Source: CBDCVY01 sp965223245 (GTDB lineage Bacteria; Nitrospinota; Nitrospinia; Nitrospinales; Nitrospinaceae). Taken from it: DNA of 64,000 nucleotides. The translations under genes were made by a program, and so were the position numbers. The notes beneath the pieces were generated by a model, which did not search any database, was not told where the DNA came from, and saw only the letters and a program-made list of their open reading frames with translations. The stretch is taken from assembly GCA_965223245.1 (NCBI GenBank), contig CBDCVY010000013.1, positions 1,302,001 to 1,366,000 on the forward strand. The letters are read 5' to 3'. Positions 53,111 to 60,780 of this stretch are shown one piece after another; position 1 is the stretch's first letter; each line of letters opens with the position of its first letter.

Positions 53111-53722
53111 CTATTCTTTTTTAAATTTAGTAATTTTAACTTTAGCGGGTCGAATTAATTTTTCTTTAAAGATATAACCAGGTTCTAACTCTTCAACAAT
53201 AAAATTTTCTTTTTTGGGGTCGTTAGTTTCTTCTGTTAATAAGACTTCATGAGTTTCAGGATTAAATTTCTCGCCCAGGGTAGGAATGTTTTCAATATCG
53301 CAATTTTTTAATTCACTAATAAATTGCGATATTATTAATTCAATGCCTTGCTTAAGACTATCCAAGCTGTTTTCATTTGACGAGGATTTAAGGGCGCGTT
53401 GTAAATTATCTAATATTGGAATAAATTTTTTAAAGAAATTTGCCTTAAGCTGGTCCACTCGAACTTCGTTTTCCTTTTGCAATCGCATTCGGAATTCTTC
53501 GTTCTCAGCATTTTTGTTTTTATAGGCTGTAATATACTCTTTAAGACGTTGATCTTTTTCTTCGGCTTCCTTTTTTAATTTCTCAACATAAGTAGGCACA
53601 CGTTCTTCCAATTCCGAATCGTCAATGACTTCATCATCTTCATGAGCCCAATGGCGTTTGTCCGTTACCCTAAATTTAGAATCCTCATCATCTTTGTTGG
53701 TTTCAGTTTTATTTTTTTCCAT
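53111..53722 (-). CDS. grpE: GrpE nucleotide exchange factor
   Basis: A 203-residue GrpE that releases ADP from DnaK. It has an acidic N-terminus, a long charged helix (EKLKKEAEEKDQRLKEYITA, about 55-130) and a C-terminal beta domain with FNPETHEVLLTEE and LEPGYIFKEKLIRPAKVKI. The ATG at 53722 is used; a TTG at 53749 would add nine residues, and neither has a clear ribosome-binding site. A 9-bp inverted repeat lies directly before the start. Confidence 0.93.
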   Translation of the reverse strand: MEKNKTETNKDDEDSKFRVTDKRHWAHEDDEVIDDSELEERVPTYVEKLKKEAEEKDQRLKEYITAYKNKNAENEEFRMRLQKENEVRVDQLKANFFKKFIPILDNLQRALKSSSNENSLDSLKQGIELIISQFISELKNCDIENIPTLGEKFNPETHEVLLTEETNDPKKENFIVEELEPGYIFKEKLIRPAKVKITKFKKE

Positions 53723-53735
53723 AGAAATATTTAAT

Positions 53736-53770
53736 AACCTAGAGGCCAATAAAACTTAGCACTCTAGGTT
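53736..53770 (-). promoter_or_regulatory. Inverted repeat in the dnaK-grpE spacer
   Basis: AACCTAGAG (53736-53744) and CTCTAGGTT (53762-53770) are perfectly complementary with a 17-base loop. The loop and right arm contain TTAGCACTC, half of a CIRCE element, but its partner is missing. In the mRNA this hairpin would sit 13 bases before the grpE ATG, where it could act as a thermo-sensitive or stabilising structure. Confidence 0.45.
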
Positions 53771-53833
53771 ACAAGGTTAAGGTAATTTTCTGTAATTTAA
53801 AATAAATCTACATTTAAGAAATAAATTATCAAT

Positions 53834-55759
53834 TTATTTCTTATTACTAATATCTTCAAATTCGGCATCTACGACATCGTCATCCGATTTGTTTGAAGAA
53901 TCCTCGGGTTTTGAATCTGAAGGCTCACTTCCATCACCTTCAGGTTGGCTCTCAGGAGTTCCCTGTTTGGAATAAATTTTCTGAGCCAGATCATGGGAGG
54001 CTTTTGTAAGGTTCTCTGTTTGCTCTTTAATTTTTTCAGAGTCATCTTCTTCAACTGCTTTTTTACCTTCAGCAATAGCATCTTGAACCTCTTTCAAATC
54101 AGCTTCTTCTAACTTATCCTTATTTTCATTTATGGTTTTTTCAGTATTATAAATTAAGGAATCGAGTTGATTCTTAGCATCAATTTTCTCTCGACGCTCT
54201 TTATCAGCAGCAGCATTTTCCTCTGCATCTTTAACCATGTTATCGATATCCTCTTCACTTAGTCCAGTGTTATCGGTAATGGTAATTTTTTGCTCTTTAT
54301 TGGTTCCTTTATCTTTTGCGGAAACATTTAATATTCCATTTGCATCAATATCAAAAGTAACTTCAATTTGAGGAATACCTCTTGGGGCAGCGGGTATGCC
54401 ATCTAAATGGAATTTTCCTAAAGACCGGTTGTCTTTAGACATTTCTCTTTCTCCCTGAAGGACATTTATTTCAACACTTGGTTGATTATCCGAGGCTGTA
54501 GAGAATGTTTCGCTTTTTCGAGTTGGGATAGTGGTGTTACGCTCAATTAACTTAGTGGTTACTCCACCTAGAGTTTCAATTCCAAGAGAAAGAGGGGTAA
54601 CGTCCAAAAGAAGGATGTCTTTAACATCACCTGCTAAAACGCCAGCTTGGACAGCAGCTCCAAGTGCTACCACTTCATCCGGATTTACACCCCGATGAGG
54701 TTCGCGATTGAATAATTCTTTTACAATCTCCTGAGCTTTAGGAACTCGGGTTGAACCACCCACAAGAACCGCCTCATTTATTTGGTTTGCTTCTAATCCA
54801 GCATCTTTGAGAGCTTTTTTACAAGGTGCTTTGGTTCTTTCTAAAAGGTCATCCACCATAGATTCAAATTTTGCACGGGACAGCCTCATATTGAGATGCT
54901 TTGGTCCTGTCGCATCGGCGGTGATGAACGGGAGATTAATATCAGTTTCATTTGTGGAAGATAATTCCATTTTCGCCTTTTCAGCGGCTTCTTTCAGACG
55001 TTGCAGGGCCATATTGTCATTTTTTAAATCAATACCTGAGTCTTTTTTGAATTCTGTCACCAACCAGTCAATGACTCTTTGATCCAGGTTATCCCCGCCT
55101 AAATGAGTGTCCCCATTGGTGGCTTTTACTTCCACTACATTATCACCAACCTCCAAAATAGAAATATCAAATGTTCCACCGCCAAAGTCATACACAGCAA
55201 TCATGTGGTCTTTATTTTTATCTAAACCATAAGCAAGGGCAGAAGCAGTAGGTTCATTAATGATTCTTTTTACATCTAATCCTGCGATCTTTCCTGCATC
55301 TTTTGTTGCTTGTCTTTGTGCGTCATTAAAATAAGCAGGGACAGTGATAACGGCTTCAGTAACTGTTTCCCCTAAATAAGTTTCAGCAGACTTTTTTAAT
55401 TTCTGCAAAATCATCGCAGAAATCTCTGGAGGACTGTATTGTTTTCCCTGGACTTCAATTCGAACATCATTTTTAGGACCTTTGAGTACTTTATAAGGCA
55501 CCATTTTCATTTCTTCGCTAACTTCATCAAAAGAACGGCCCATGAATCGCTTAACCGAAAAGACAGTGTTTTCTGGGTTGGCAATGGCTTGTCTTTTTGC
55601 TACTTGACCTACTAAAATTTCACCATCTTTGGTAAAACCTACCACTGAGGGTGTAGTTTGATTGCCTTCCTCATTAACAATAACTTTTGGCTCATTTCCT
55701 TCCATAACGGCTACCACCGAGTTTGTGGTACCTAAATCGATTCCAATAATTTTTCCCAT
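53834..55759 (-). CDS. dnaK: DnaK (Hsp70) chaperone
   Basis: A 641-residue Hsp70. The nucleotide-binding domain (about 1-385) has GIDLGTTNSVVAV, VYDFGGGTFDISIL and VGGSTRVPKAQ. A linker (DVLLLDVTPLSLG type), the substrate domain (about 390-510) and an acidic C-terminus ending DVVDAEFEDISNKK follow. It assists folding with GrpE and DnaJ, encoded downstream. A sigma-70-type promoter is visible at 55854-55882. No CIRCE element or hrcA gene is seen. Confidence 0.98.
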   Translation of the reverse strand: MGKIIGIDLGTTNSVVAVMEGNEPKVIVNEEGNQTTPSVVGFTKDGEILVGQVAKRQAIANPENTVFSVKRFMGRSFDEVSEEMKMVPYKVLKGPKNDVRIEVQGKQYSPPEISAMILQKLKKSAETYLGETVTEAVITVPAYFNDAQRQATKDAGKIAGLDVKRIINEPTASALAYGLDKNKDHMIAVYDFGGGTFDISILEVGDNVVEVKATNGDTHLGGDNLDQRVIDWLVTEFKKDSGIDLKNDNMALQRLKEAAEKAKMELSSTNETDINLPFITADATGPKHLNMRLSRAKFESMVDDLLERTKAPCKKALKDAGLEANQINEAVLVGGSTRVPKAQEIVKELFNREPHRGVNPDEVVALGAAVQAGVLAGDVKDILLLDVTPLSLGIETLGGVTTKLIERNTTIPTRKSETFSTASDNQPSVEINVLQGEREMSKDNRSLGKFHLDGIPAAPRGIPQIEVTFDIDANGILNVSAKDKGTNKEQKITITDNTGLSEEDIDNMVKDAEENAAADKERREKIDAKNQLDSLIYNTEKTINENKDKLEEADLKEVQDAIAEGKKAVEEDDSEKIKEQTENLTKASHDLAQKIYSKQGTPESQPEGDGSEPSDSKPEDSSNKSDDDVVDAEFEDISNKK

Positions 55760-55853
55760 TGGGCATTCCTTTCAATTTGAAATTAAGCAATATATATAAA
55801 AACGGATTTCGTTAAATTCAATTTTGCCTTACACTAATTTAATAGCCAGTTAT

Positions 55854-55882
55854 TTAATAAAATTTGAAAAGCGGTCAGTCAA
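55854..55882 (-). promoter_or_regulatory. Candidate sigma-70 promoter of the dnaK operon
   Basis: On the minus strand, TTGACT (55877-55882) and TATTAA (55854-55859) are spaced by exactly 17 bases. It lies about 95 bases before the dnaK ATG. A sigma-32 type CTTGAA/CCCCAT pattern is not seen. Confidence 0.5.
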
Positions 55883-56007
55883 GGTAGCAGGCAAAAATAA
55901 TCATAAAAATCACACCGGACTATAGTCTTGTAAGTTTTTATTTTTAAAAGGTTTATTGATTTTAGAGAGATTTGGAATTATTAAAAATTCAAATATTAGG
56001 TGCTTTT

Positions 56008-56394
56008 GTGAATACAAATAATCAGGATAATCATAGAGAGTTTTCTCGAGTTCCCCTTAGTATTGAGGCTGTCGTTCAGGCGGAAGATACAAAAGTTAGA
56101 TCAGAAAATACCAGAGATGTTAGCATGAAGGGAATTTTCATTGTTACGGACCATCCGATACCTTTAAGGACATTGTGTGAAATTACTCTAGTTTTAAAAG
56201 GTCAAGAAAACCCAATAAAAGTCGATGTCAGGGGAATGGTGGTAAGGTCCACGGATGAGGGTATTGGAATACAATTTACCGAATTAGCTTTAGAAGCTTA
56301 TGATCATTTGCAAAATATGGTTAAATTGAATTCATCAGACCCTGACCAGGTCGAACAAGAGTTCAAAGAGCATCTGGGTTTAAAGAAAAGGTAA
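56008..56394 (+). CDS. PilZ-domain protein
   Basis: A 128-residue single-domain protein. The c-di-GMP-binding signature is seen as R-EFSR at the start and D-V-S-M-K-G-I-F-I (DxSxxG) about 30 residues later, then the C-terminal strand GIGIQFTEL. PilZ proteins bind cyclic di-GMP and control motility, secretion or polysaccharide synthesis. The GTG at 56008 with AGGTG upstream is the likely start; a TTG at 55972 is possible. It is convergent with the CheX pair. Confidence 0.85.
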   Translation: MNTNNQDNHREFSRVPLSIEAVVQAEDTKVRSENTRDVSMKGIFIVTDHPIPLRTLCEITLVLKGQENPIKVDVRGMVVRSTDEGIGIQFTELALEAYDHLQNMVKLNSSDPDQVEQEFKEHLGLKKR

Positions 56395-56451
56395 TAGGTT
56401 TTGTTGTTTTTGAAATTTGAAAAGTGAAGTAAGAATATTTATTTTTTAAAT

Positions 56452-56892
56452 TTAAGATTCCAAAATCGAGATCCCAAATTCTGACCCTGAACTTTCAAAG
56501 CAAACTTGAGTAAGAGTTTTTGGAGGAAGAGAGCCTTGATCTATTTTAGAGGAAATTACTTCGGGTAAGGAAAGAGATGAAGGTTCCGGGACTAATCCTT
56601 TAATATTACCACCAATCATATTTGCCAATTCAGCCAACGTTTCGTTTTTTTCTTCATTTGTCGTTTCTTCAGCATCAACAGAGAACATTTTTGAAGCAGC
56701 AATTTTCAAAAGATGTGGGGCAAAATTCAGAATTATAGTTCCATTCCATTTACCATTTATTTTTATTTGAACTTTAGGTTGTTGAGTATCTTTCAACTCT
56801 ATTGGTTTATTACTAGGTTTTATTTCAATCCCTAGAACAGAGGACCAAATCATTTTTGCATATTCTGTAATTTCTTTCTCAAGAAATTGCAT
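56452..56892 (-). CDS. CheX-like chemotaxis phosphatase-family protein 1
   Basis: A 146-residue protein of the CheX/CheC/FliY fold. The phosphatase motif ExxN reads E-L-A-N in LAELANMIGGNIKGL (about residues 83-97), followed by LVPEPSSLSLPEVI. CheX dephosphorylates CheY~P. It overlaps the second CheX-like gene by one base, which signals translational coupling. The pair is about 40% similar by eye, so it is an old duplication. Confidence 0.82.
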   Translation of the reverse strand: MQFLEKEITEYAKMIWSSVLGIEIKPSNKPIELKDTQQPKVQIKINGKWNGTIILNFAPHLLKIAASKMFSVDAEETTNEEKNETLAELANMIGGNIKGLVPEPSSLSLPEVISSKIDQGSLPPKTLTQVCFESSGSEFGISILES

Positions 56893-57356
56893 TATTCTTT
56901 TCCTGCTCCATTCTCAGCCTTTTTTACCATAGTCACCACAAAGGGAACTTCTTCGCACTTAAAAGTTAACATGGCAATTAATTCACTCCCGGGAATTCGG
57001 AGTTCAAAGTCAGTTACAGCAACTGTAGGAAGGGAAAGATAGCATGGTTCGGGAAGAAGAGATTTAATGTTTCCCCCTGTCATATTTGCTAATTCTCCTA
57101 GCGCGTCTCGAATATCATCTGTTGTTGACTCATCTTCATTTTGTGAAAACATGATTCCTGCAGCTTTTTTAGCTAATCCCATTGGACAGGTAACGGCTAT
57201 GGTTCCTTGCCATTCCCCGGTAATATGAACACATCCTGCTAAAGTATTTTCTTTTCCATTTGGTTTAAATGGAGTGTTGCTCGGACTAACTTCCAGGTCT
57301 AGAGTATTTTTCCAAATGGACTCGGTAAAATCTTTGATTTCATTTTCAAAACTCAT
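56892..57356 (-). CDS. CheX-like chemotaxis phosphatase-family protein 2
   Basis: A 154-residue paralog of the next gene, with the same E-L-A-N motif in LGELANMTGGNIKSLLPEPCYLSLP (about residues 88-110). Its start overlaps the cheR stop by one base (TAATG arrangement). Two CheX-like proteins in a row could form a heterodimer or act on different response regulators. Confidence 0.82.
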   Translation of the reverse strand: MSFENEIKDFTESIWKNTLDLEVSPSNTPFKPNGKENTLAGCVHITGEWQGTIAVTCPMGLAKKAAGIMFSQNEDESTTDDIRDALGELANMTGGNIKSLLPEPCYLSLPTVAVTDFELRIPGSELIAMLTFKCEEVPFVVTMVKKAENGAGKE

Positions 57357-58180
57357 TATACGCCTCTAATTTTATAACAGCCGGATTGTTGTATTTGGAT
57401 GCGCTCAAAGGAATTGTCCAAATTCAAGGTAGATTCAGCTGCTCCTAAAAATAAATAACCATCTGGTCTTAAAACATTTCTTAGTTGGGATAAAATTTTC
57501 TTTTTCATTTCTACGTCAAAATATATTAAAACATTTCTTAAAAAAATAATATCGAACTTGGGTAAGAGAGGAAAAGGTTTAGAAAGATTAATTTTTTGGA
57601 AGTCTATCAATTTTCTAAAATCTTCTTTAATGACCCATTCCATGCCTTGACGGACAAAATGTTTTACCAGCATCGGGGCTGGAAGTCCTCGGTTCACTTC
57701 TAATTGTGTAAATGCGCCTCTTTTACACCGGTTTAGCATTTCATCTGAAATATCACTTGCCATAAACTTAATTTTCCACGTATTTAATTGAGGAAAATCA
57801 TTTTTTAAAACTAAAGCAATCGTATAGGGTTCCTGGCCACTGGAGCTGGCTCCACACCAAATATTGACCTCTCTTTTGGAAGAGCGCTTTTCAATAATAT
57901 CCGGTAATACAACCTTTTTAAGGGTTTCAAAAGGATGAATATCTCTAAAAAAAGAAGTTTCGTTGGTGGTTAAGGCATCTACAACTTTATCTTGTAAGCC
58001 ATTTGCTGATGAGGCGCGCAATCCTTTCACCAAATCTTCAATAGAAGAAAATTTTTCTTGATTTAGAAGGGGCAGCATCCTGGACTCAACTAGATATTCT
58101 TTTCCCGGCTCAAGAACTATGGCAGACTTTTCCAAGACTAATTTTCGAATGTAATCAAAATCCCCTTGCTTTATAGCCAT
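57356..58180 (-). CDS. cheR: CheR-type protein-glutamate methyltransferase
   Basis: A 274-residue SAM-dependent enzyme that methylates receptor glutamates. It has an N-terminal helical CheR_N part (about 1-80) and a methyltransferase domain with NIWCGASSSGQEPYTIAL (SAM site, about 97-114). KFMASDISDEMLNRCKRGAF and FDIIFLRNVLIYFD follow. No pentapeptide-binding TPR tail is present. It heads the two CheX genes in one coupled operon. No receptor or CheB is visible. Confidence 0.92.
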   Translation of the reverse strand: MAIKQGDFDYIRKLVLEKSAIVLEPGKEYLVESRMLPLLNQEKFSSIEDLVKGLRASSANGLQDKVVDALTTNETSFFRDIHPFETLKKVVLPDIIEKRSSKREVNIWCGASSSGQEPYTIALVLKNDFPQLNTWKIKFMASDISDEMLNRCKRGAFTQLEVNRGLPAPMLVKHFVRQGMEWVIKEDFRKLIDFQKINLSKPFPLLPKFDIIFLRNVLIYFDVEMKKKILSQLRNVLRPDGYLFLGAAESTLNLDNSFERIQIQQSGCYKIRGV

Positions 58181-58539
58181 ATATATTTACCTATCTGAAA
58201 ATATTCAAACAACTTATTAAGGGATAAGTTGAAAAAAATTTTTAAATTATTTTTTACTTTAACCGGATTGAGCTTTCTGCAAATATTCCAGAATAATAAT
58301 ATTGGGTTATGAATTTTTTGAAATTGGAATAGTTTTGAATCTATATGAGAATTATTGTAAGAGTTGATTCTTAAGAGAAAAGTTTCCATTTTTAAAATTG
58401 GATATTCATTAAATGGAAACCTAAAAGAAAAATCGATTTTACAATTAATCTTCGACATAAAATTTCAATAGACTCCAGTCAAAATAGTTAACTCTGAACA
58501 GCTAAAAATTGTATCTAAAATTGCGGAAACCCGATCTTG
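58181..58539. other. Intergenic stretch between cheR and cheY-like gene
   Basis: About 360 AT-rich bases. A 95-codon minus-strand frame (58171-58458) overlaps the cheR start but has no recognisable content and is probably chance. It presumably holds the cheR promoter. Confidence 0.4.
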
Positions 58540-58911
58540 TTAAGCTACAGAAATGCCCATTAGGGATAATTTCTCCAAAATCATTTCTTTTGTAAAAGGT
58601 TTCATTAAATATTCATTTGCGCCCGCTTCTAATGCTTTAATGACTTGAGACATTTCAGTTTCTGTTGTCACCATCATCATTTGCATGTCATTTAAATCAG
58701 CGTTTTTCCGGACTTCGCAAATAAATTCATAGCCATTCATTTCTGGCATATTCCAATCCACCAGAGCTAAATCCATTTTCCCTTCATCTTTTATGCAATC
58801 TAAAGCTTTAAGCCCATTTTCTGCACCAAAAACTGAAAAACCAATTTCTTTTAAAATTTTAGTTAAAATAATTCTTATTGCTTTTGAATCATCTATTACC
58901 AATGCACGCAC
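58540..58911 (-). CDS. cheY: CheY-like single-domain response regulator
   Basis: A 123-residue receiver protein with the acidic pair DD (residues 7-8), phospho-acceptor Asp52 in LVDWNMPEMNG, the switch VTTETEM and the conserved Lys in YLMKPFTKE. The length and lack of an output domain indicate a CheY. It lies about 360 bases upstream of cheR on the same strand, and the CheX-like proteins would dephosphorylate it. Confidence 0.9.
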   Translation of the reverse strand: MRALVIDDSKAIRIILTKILKEIGFSVFGAENGLKALDCIKDEGKMDLALVDWNMPEMNGYEFICEVRKNADLNDMQMMMVTTETEMSQVIKALEAGANEYLMKPFTKEMILEKLSLMGISVA

Positions 58912-59138
58912 TAATTTCTCTCCATATTTACACCTTGATAGGAAAGGTAAATTTAATCTGTTAACTTATTGGTAAAAAAGCTAGTAATAACCCCTAGAGT
59001 TTAGGCTAAAGTTTTATTGGAAACCTGTCAAATGAAAAAAAGCAGTATGTCTAAAGATAACTTTGGGGGAATAAATCAGAGGACTGCCGGGTACGGTAAA
59101 GGAAACTAAAATCTTTGATTTGAATTTTAAGTGGAGAT

Positions 59139-59160
59139 AAAGGGGCTTTGAAGCCCCTTT
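59139..59160 (-). terminator. Hairpin terminator after the PorE-like gene
   Basis: AAAGGGGCTT (59139-59148) pairs with AAGCCCCTTT (59151-59160), ten base pairs closing a tiny loop. It lies about five bases past the stop of the minus-strand gene at 59165. The T run is weak on the minus side, so efficiency is uncertain. Confidence 0.6.
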
Positions 59161-59164
59161 GGCT

Positions 59165-59881
59165 TTATTCTGAGTGTTCGTTAATTCCTTCTGCTAGTTC
59201 ACCCATGAAAAGAGTGGCATCCTCTTTTTCGGGAACTGCATTTCTTCTTTTAGTTTCAGCTATTTCTTCGAGTTCTTCTTTGCCCTCAGGCGTATGAGCC
59301 CATGGAGTAATGGTTTCTTTAGCTTTCTTAATTGCATTAGTTATTCTTATCAATTTATCAGAGTCTAAATCTCGAAGTGATAGAAGGGCGTCTTCATGTC
59401 CATCATAAGCACACCAGGCCTGGGTATAGCAATTGGTGTTGGCGCGAATCATTTTTAAAGTGATGTTTGCAAAATGACAATGAACCCCTATAAGAGCACA
59501 AACATGAATTTTATTATGTTGAATTGTTAAATTAGGGTGACAAGGATTGATCACTGCTTCGGGATCAATTTTGGGATAAATAGGTCGATAGTCAGGCATA
59601 GGAATAATATTCATACCTGGGACTTCTTTTACTAGGTCTAATGCCAGCGCCGCTTTATGTCGAGTCTCTTCATTCCATCCCCATAACAACATAGGGCCAG
59701 GGAATAAGGTGGGATTTCTCAAGGTCAACAATTTATGGGCGGCTACCTCTAAAGCCTTTTCTTCTTTAACTTTTTCACCTTCGACCAGTTCAAACCCGGT
59801 GCCTTTATCTGGGTGAAAAATTCCCATAGATGCCGCAGATGGGGGTAAAAAACCAGCGGGACCTAACTCTAACTTTGGCAT
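59165..59881 (-). CDS. PorE-like (2-oxoacid:ferredoxin oxidoreductase accessory) family protein
   Basis: A 238-residue protein whose middle (NPCHPNLTIQHNKIHVCALIGVHCHFANI, seen at about residues 113-141) is rich in Cys and His. From memory it resembles the epsilon subunit of five-subunit pyruvate or oxoglutarate:ferredoxin oxidoreductases of reverse-TCA bacteria, a family also annotated as CO dehydrogenase beta-subunit-like. The ATG at 59881 has GGAGG eight bases upstream and is clearly the start. It stands apart from any OFOR catalytic genes here, and the link to CO2 fixation is inference. Confidence 0.6.
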   Translation of the reverse strand: MPKLELGPAGFLPPSAASMGIFHPDKGTGFELVEGEKVKEEKALEVAAHKLLTLRNPTLFPGPMLLWGWNEETRHKAALALDLVKEVPGMNIIPMPDYRPIYPKIDPEAVINPCHPNLTIQHNKIHVCALIGVHCHFANITLKMIRANTNCYTQAWCAYDGHEDALLSLRDLDSDKLIRITNAIKKAKETITPWAHTPEGKEELEEIAETKRRNAVPEKEDATLFMGELAEGINEHSE

Positions 59882-60102
59882 TCTAAAAACCTCCAATAAT
59901 ATTTCGATTTAAGTTTCCGCAATATTTGGGAAACGACTATGATTTTTTATAAAGGGCCTTTAAGAGATAAATCAAACGATTTCAAAAACTTAAAGGAAAA
60001 GTTTTAATTTTTGGTAGTGTAAAATCCTAAACAGTGAATACTATTATCAAAAGAGGTAACTGTCAATAAATAATTGGCGTTGGGCCTCTATTGGTCTATG
60101 GG

Positions 60103-60762
60103 TTAATTTCCTGTCAACTTAGGATTTGATTTCCAATTAAAGGGTGATTTATACCATTCGTTTAATAAGTCCTTCTGCTCAGACGTAATAGTGTTGATAT
60201 TCTCAGCATATTGAATTAAATCGGGAAAATCTAAAATTGAGCTTAGATGGCAATTAGCTTGAGAAAAATTTCTTTTGGCTTCTTCGAACCCATAGTTAAA
60301 AATACAAGCGCAGTGATTTACTATTCCTTCATTTTCTTTGATTGCAGATAGGGCTTTAATAGCACTTCCTCCTGTAGAAATTAAATCTTCAATCAATAAT
60401 ACAGACTGACCCGTTTTTAAAATTCCTTCGATTTGATTCTTTAAACCGTGTTCCTTTGGGGTAGGGCGGATATAAATTAAAGGGACTTTCATTAGATTTG
60501 CCAATGTAGTTGCATGAGGAATTCCTGCGGTTGCCGTTCCGGCAACAACATCGACAACAATATTTTTTTTCTTTACTAGATTTAAAAGTGCATCCCCTAC
60601 TATAGATCTATGGCTTGCATTTCCCAATAAAAGACGATTGTCGTTATAAATAGGCATTTTATAACCGGAGGCCCAAGTAAAGGGATGTTCAGGATTAATT
60701 TTAATGGCTCCTATTTCTAATGCAATTTTTGCCAACTCTTTTGAATAATTCAAATGATCCAA
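60103..60762 (-). CDS. pyrE: Orotate phosphoribosyltransferase
   Basis: A 219-residue enzyme making OMP from orotate and PRPP in pyrimidine synthesis. The PRPP-binding loop VLLIEDLISTGGSAIKAL is near residues 125-142, with FTWASGYKMPIYNDNR at the N-terminus and AGTATAGIPHA in the middle. The start is TTG at 60762, since no in-frame ATG gives a full N-terminus. It lies 18 bases after lptD, an unusual neighbour. Confidence 0.93.
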   Translation of the reverse strand: MDHLNYSKELAKIALEIGAIKINPEHPFTWASGYKMPIYNDNRLLLGNASHRSIVGDALLNLVKKKNIVVDVVAGTATAGIPHATTLANLMKVPLIYIRPTPKEHGLKNQIEGILKTGQSVLLIEDLISTGGSAIKALSAIKENEGIVNHCACIFNYGFEEAKRNFSQANCHLSSILDFPDLIQYAENINTITSEQKDLLNEWYKSPFNWKSNPKLTGN

Positions 60763-60780
60763 CTCTAAAGAAAATTGTTT

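Noticed and set aside
53756..53764. TTAGCACTC resembling half of a CIRCE operator
   Set aside because: The required GAGTGCTAA partner nine bases on is absent, so it is not reported as CIRCE.
58171..58458. 95-codon ORF overlapping the start of cheR
   Set aside because: It overlaps a certain gene and has no recognisable content.
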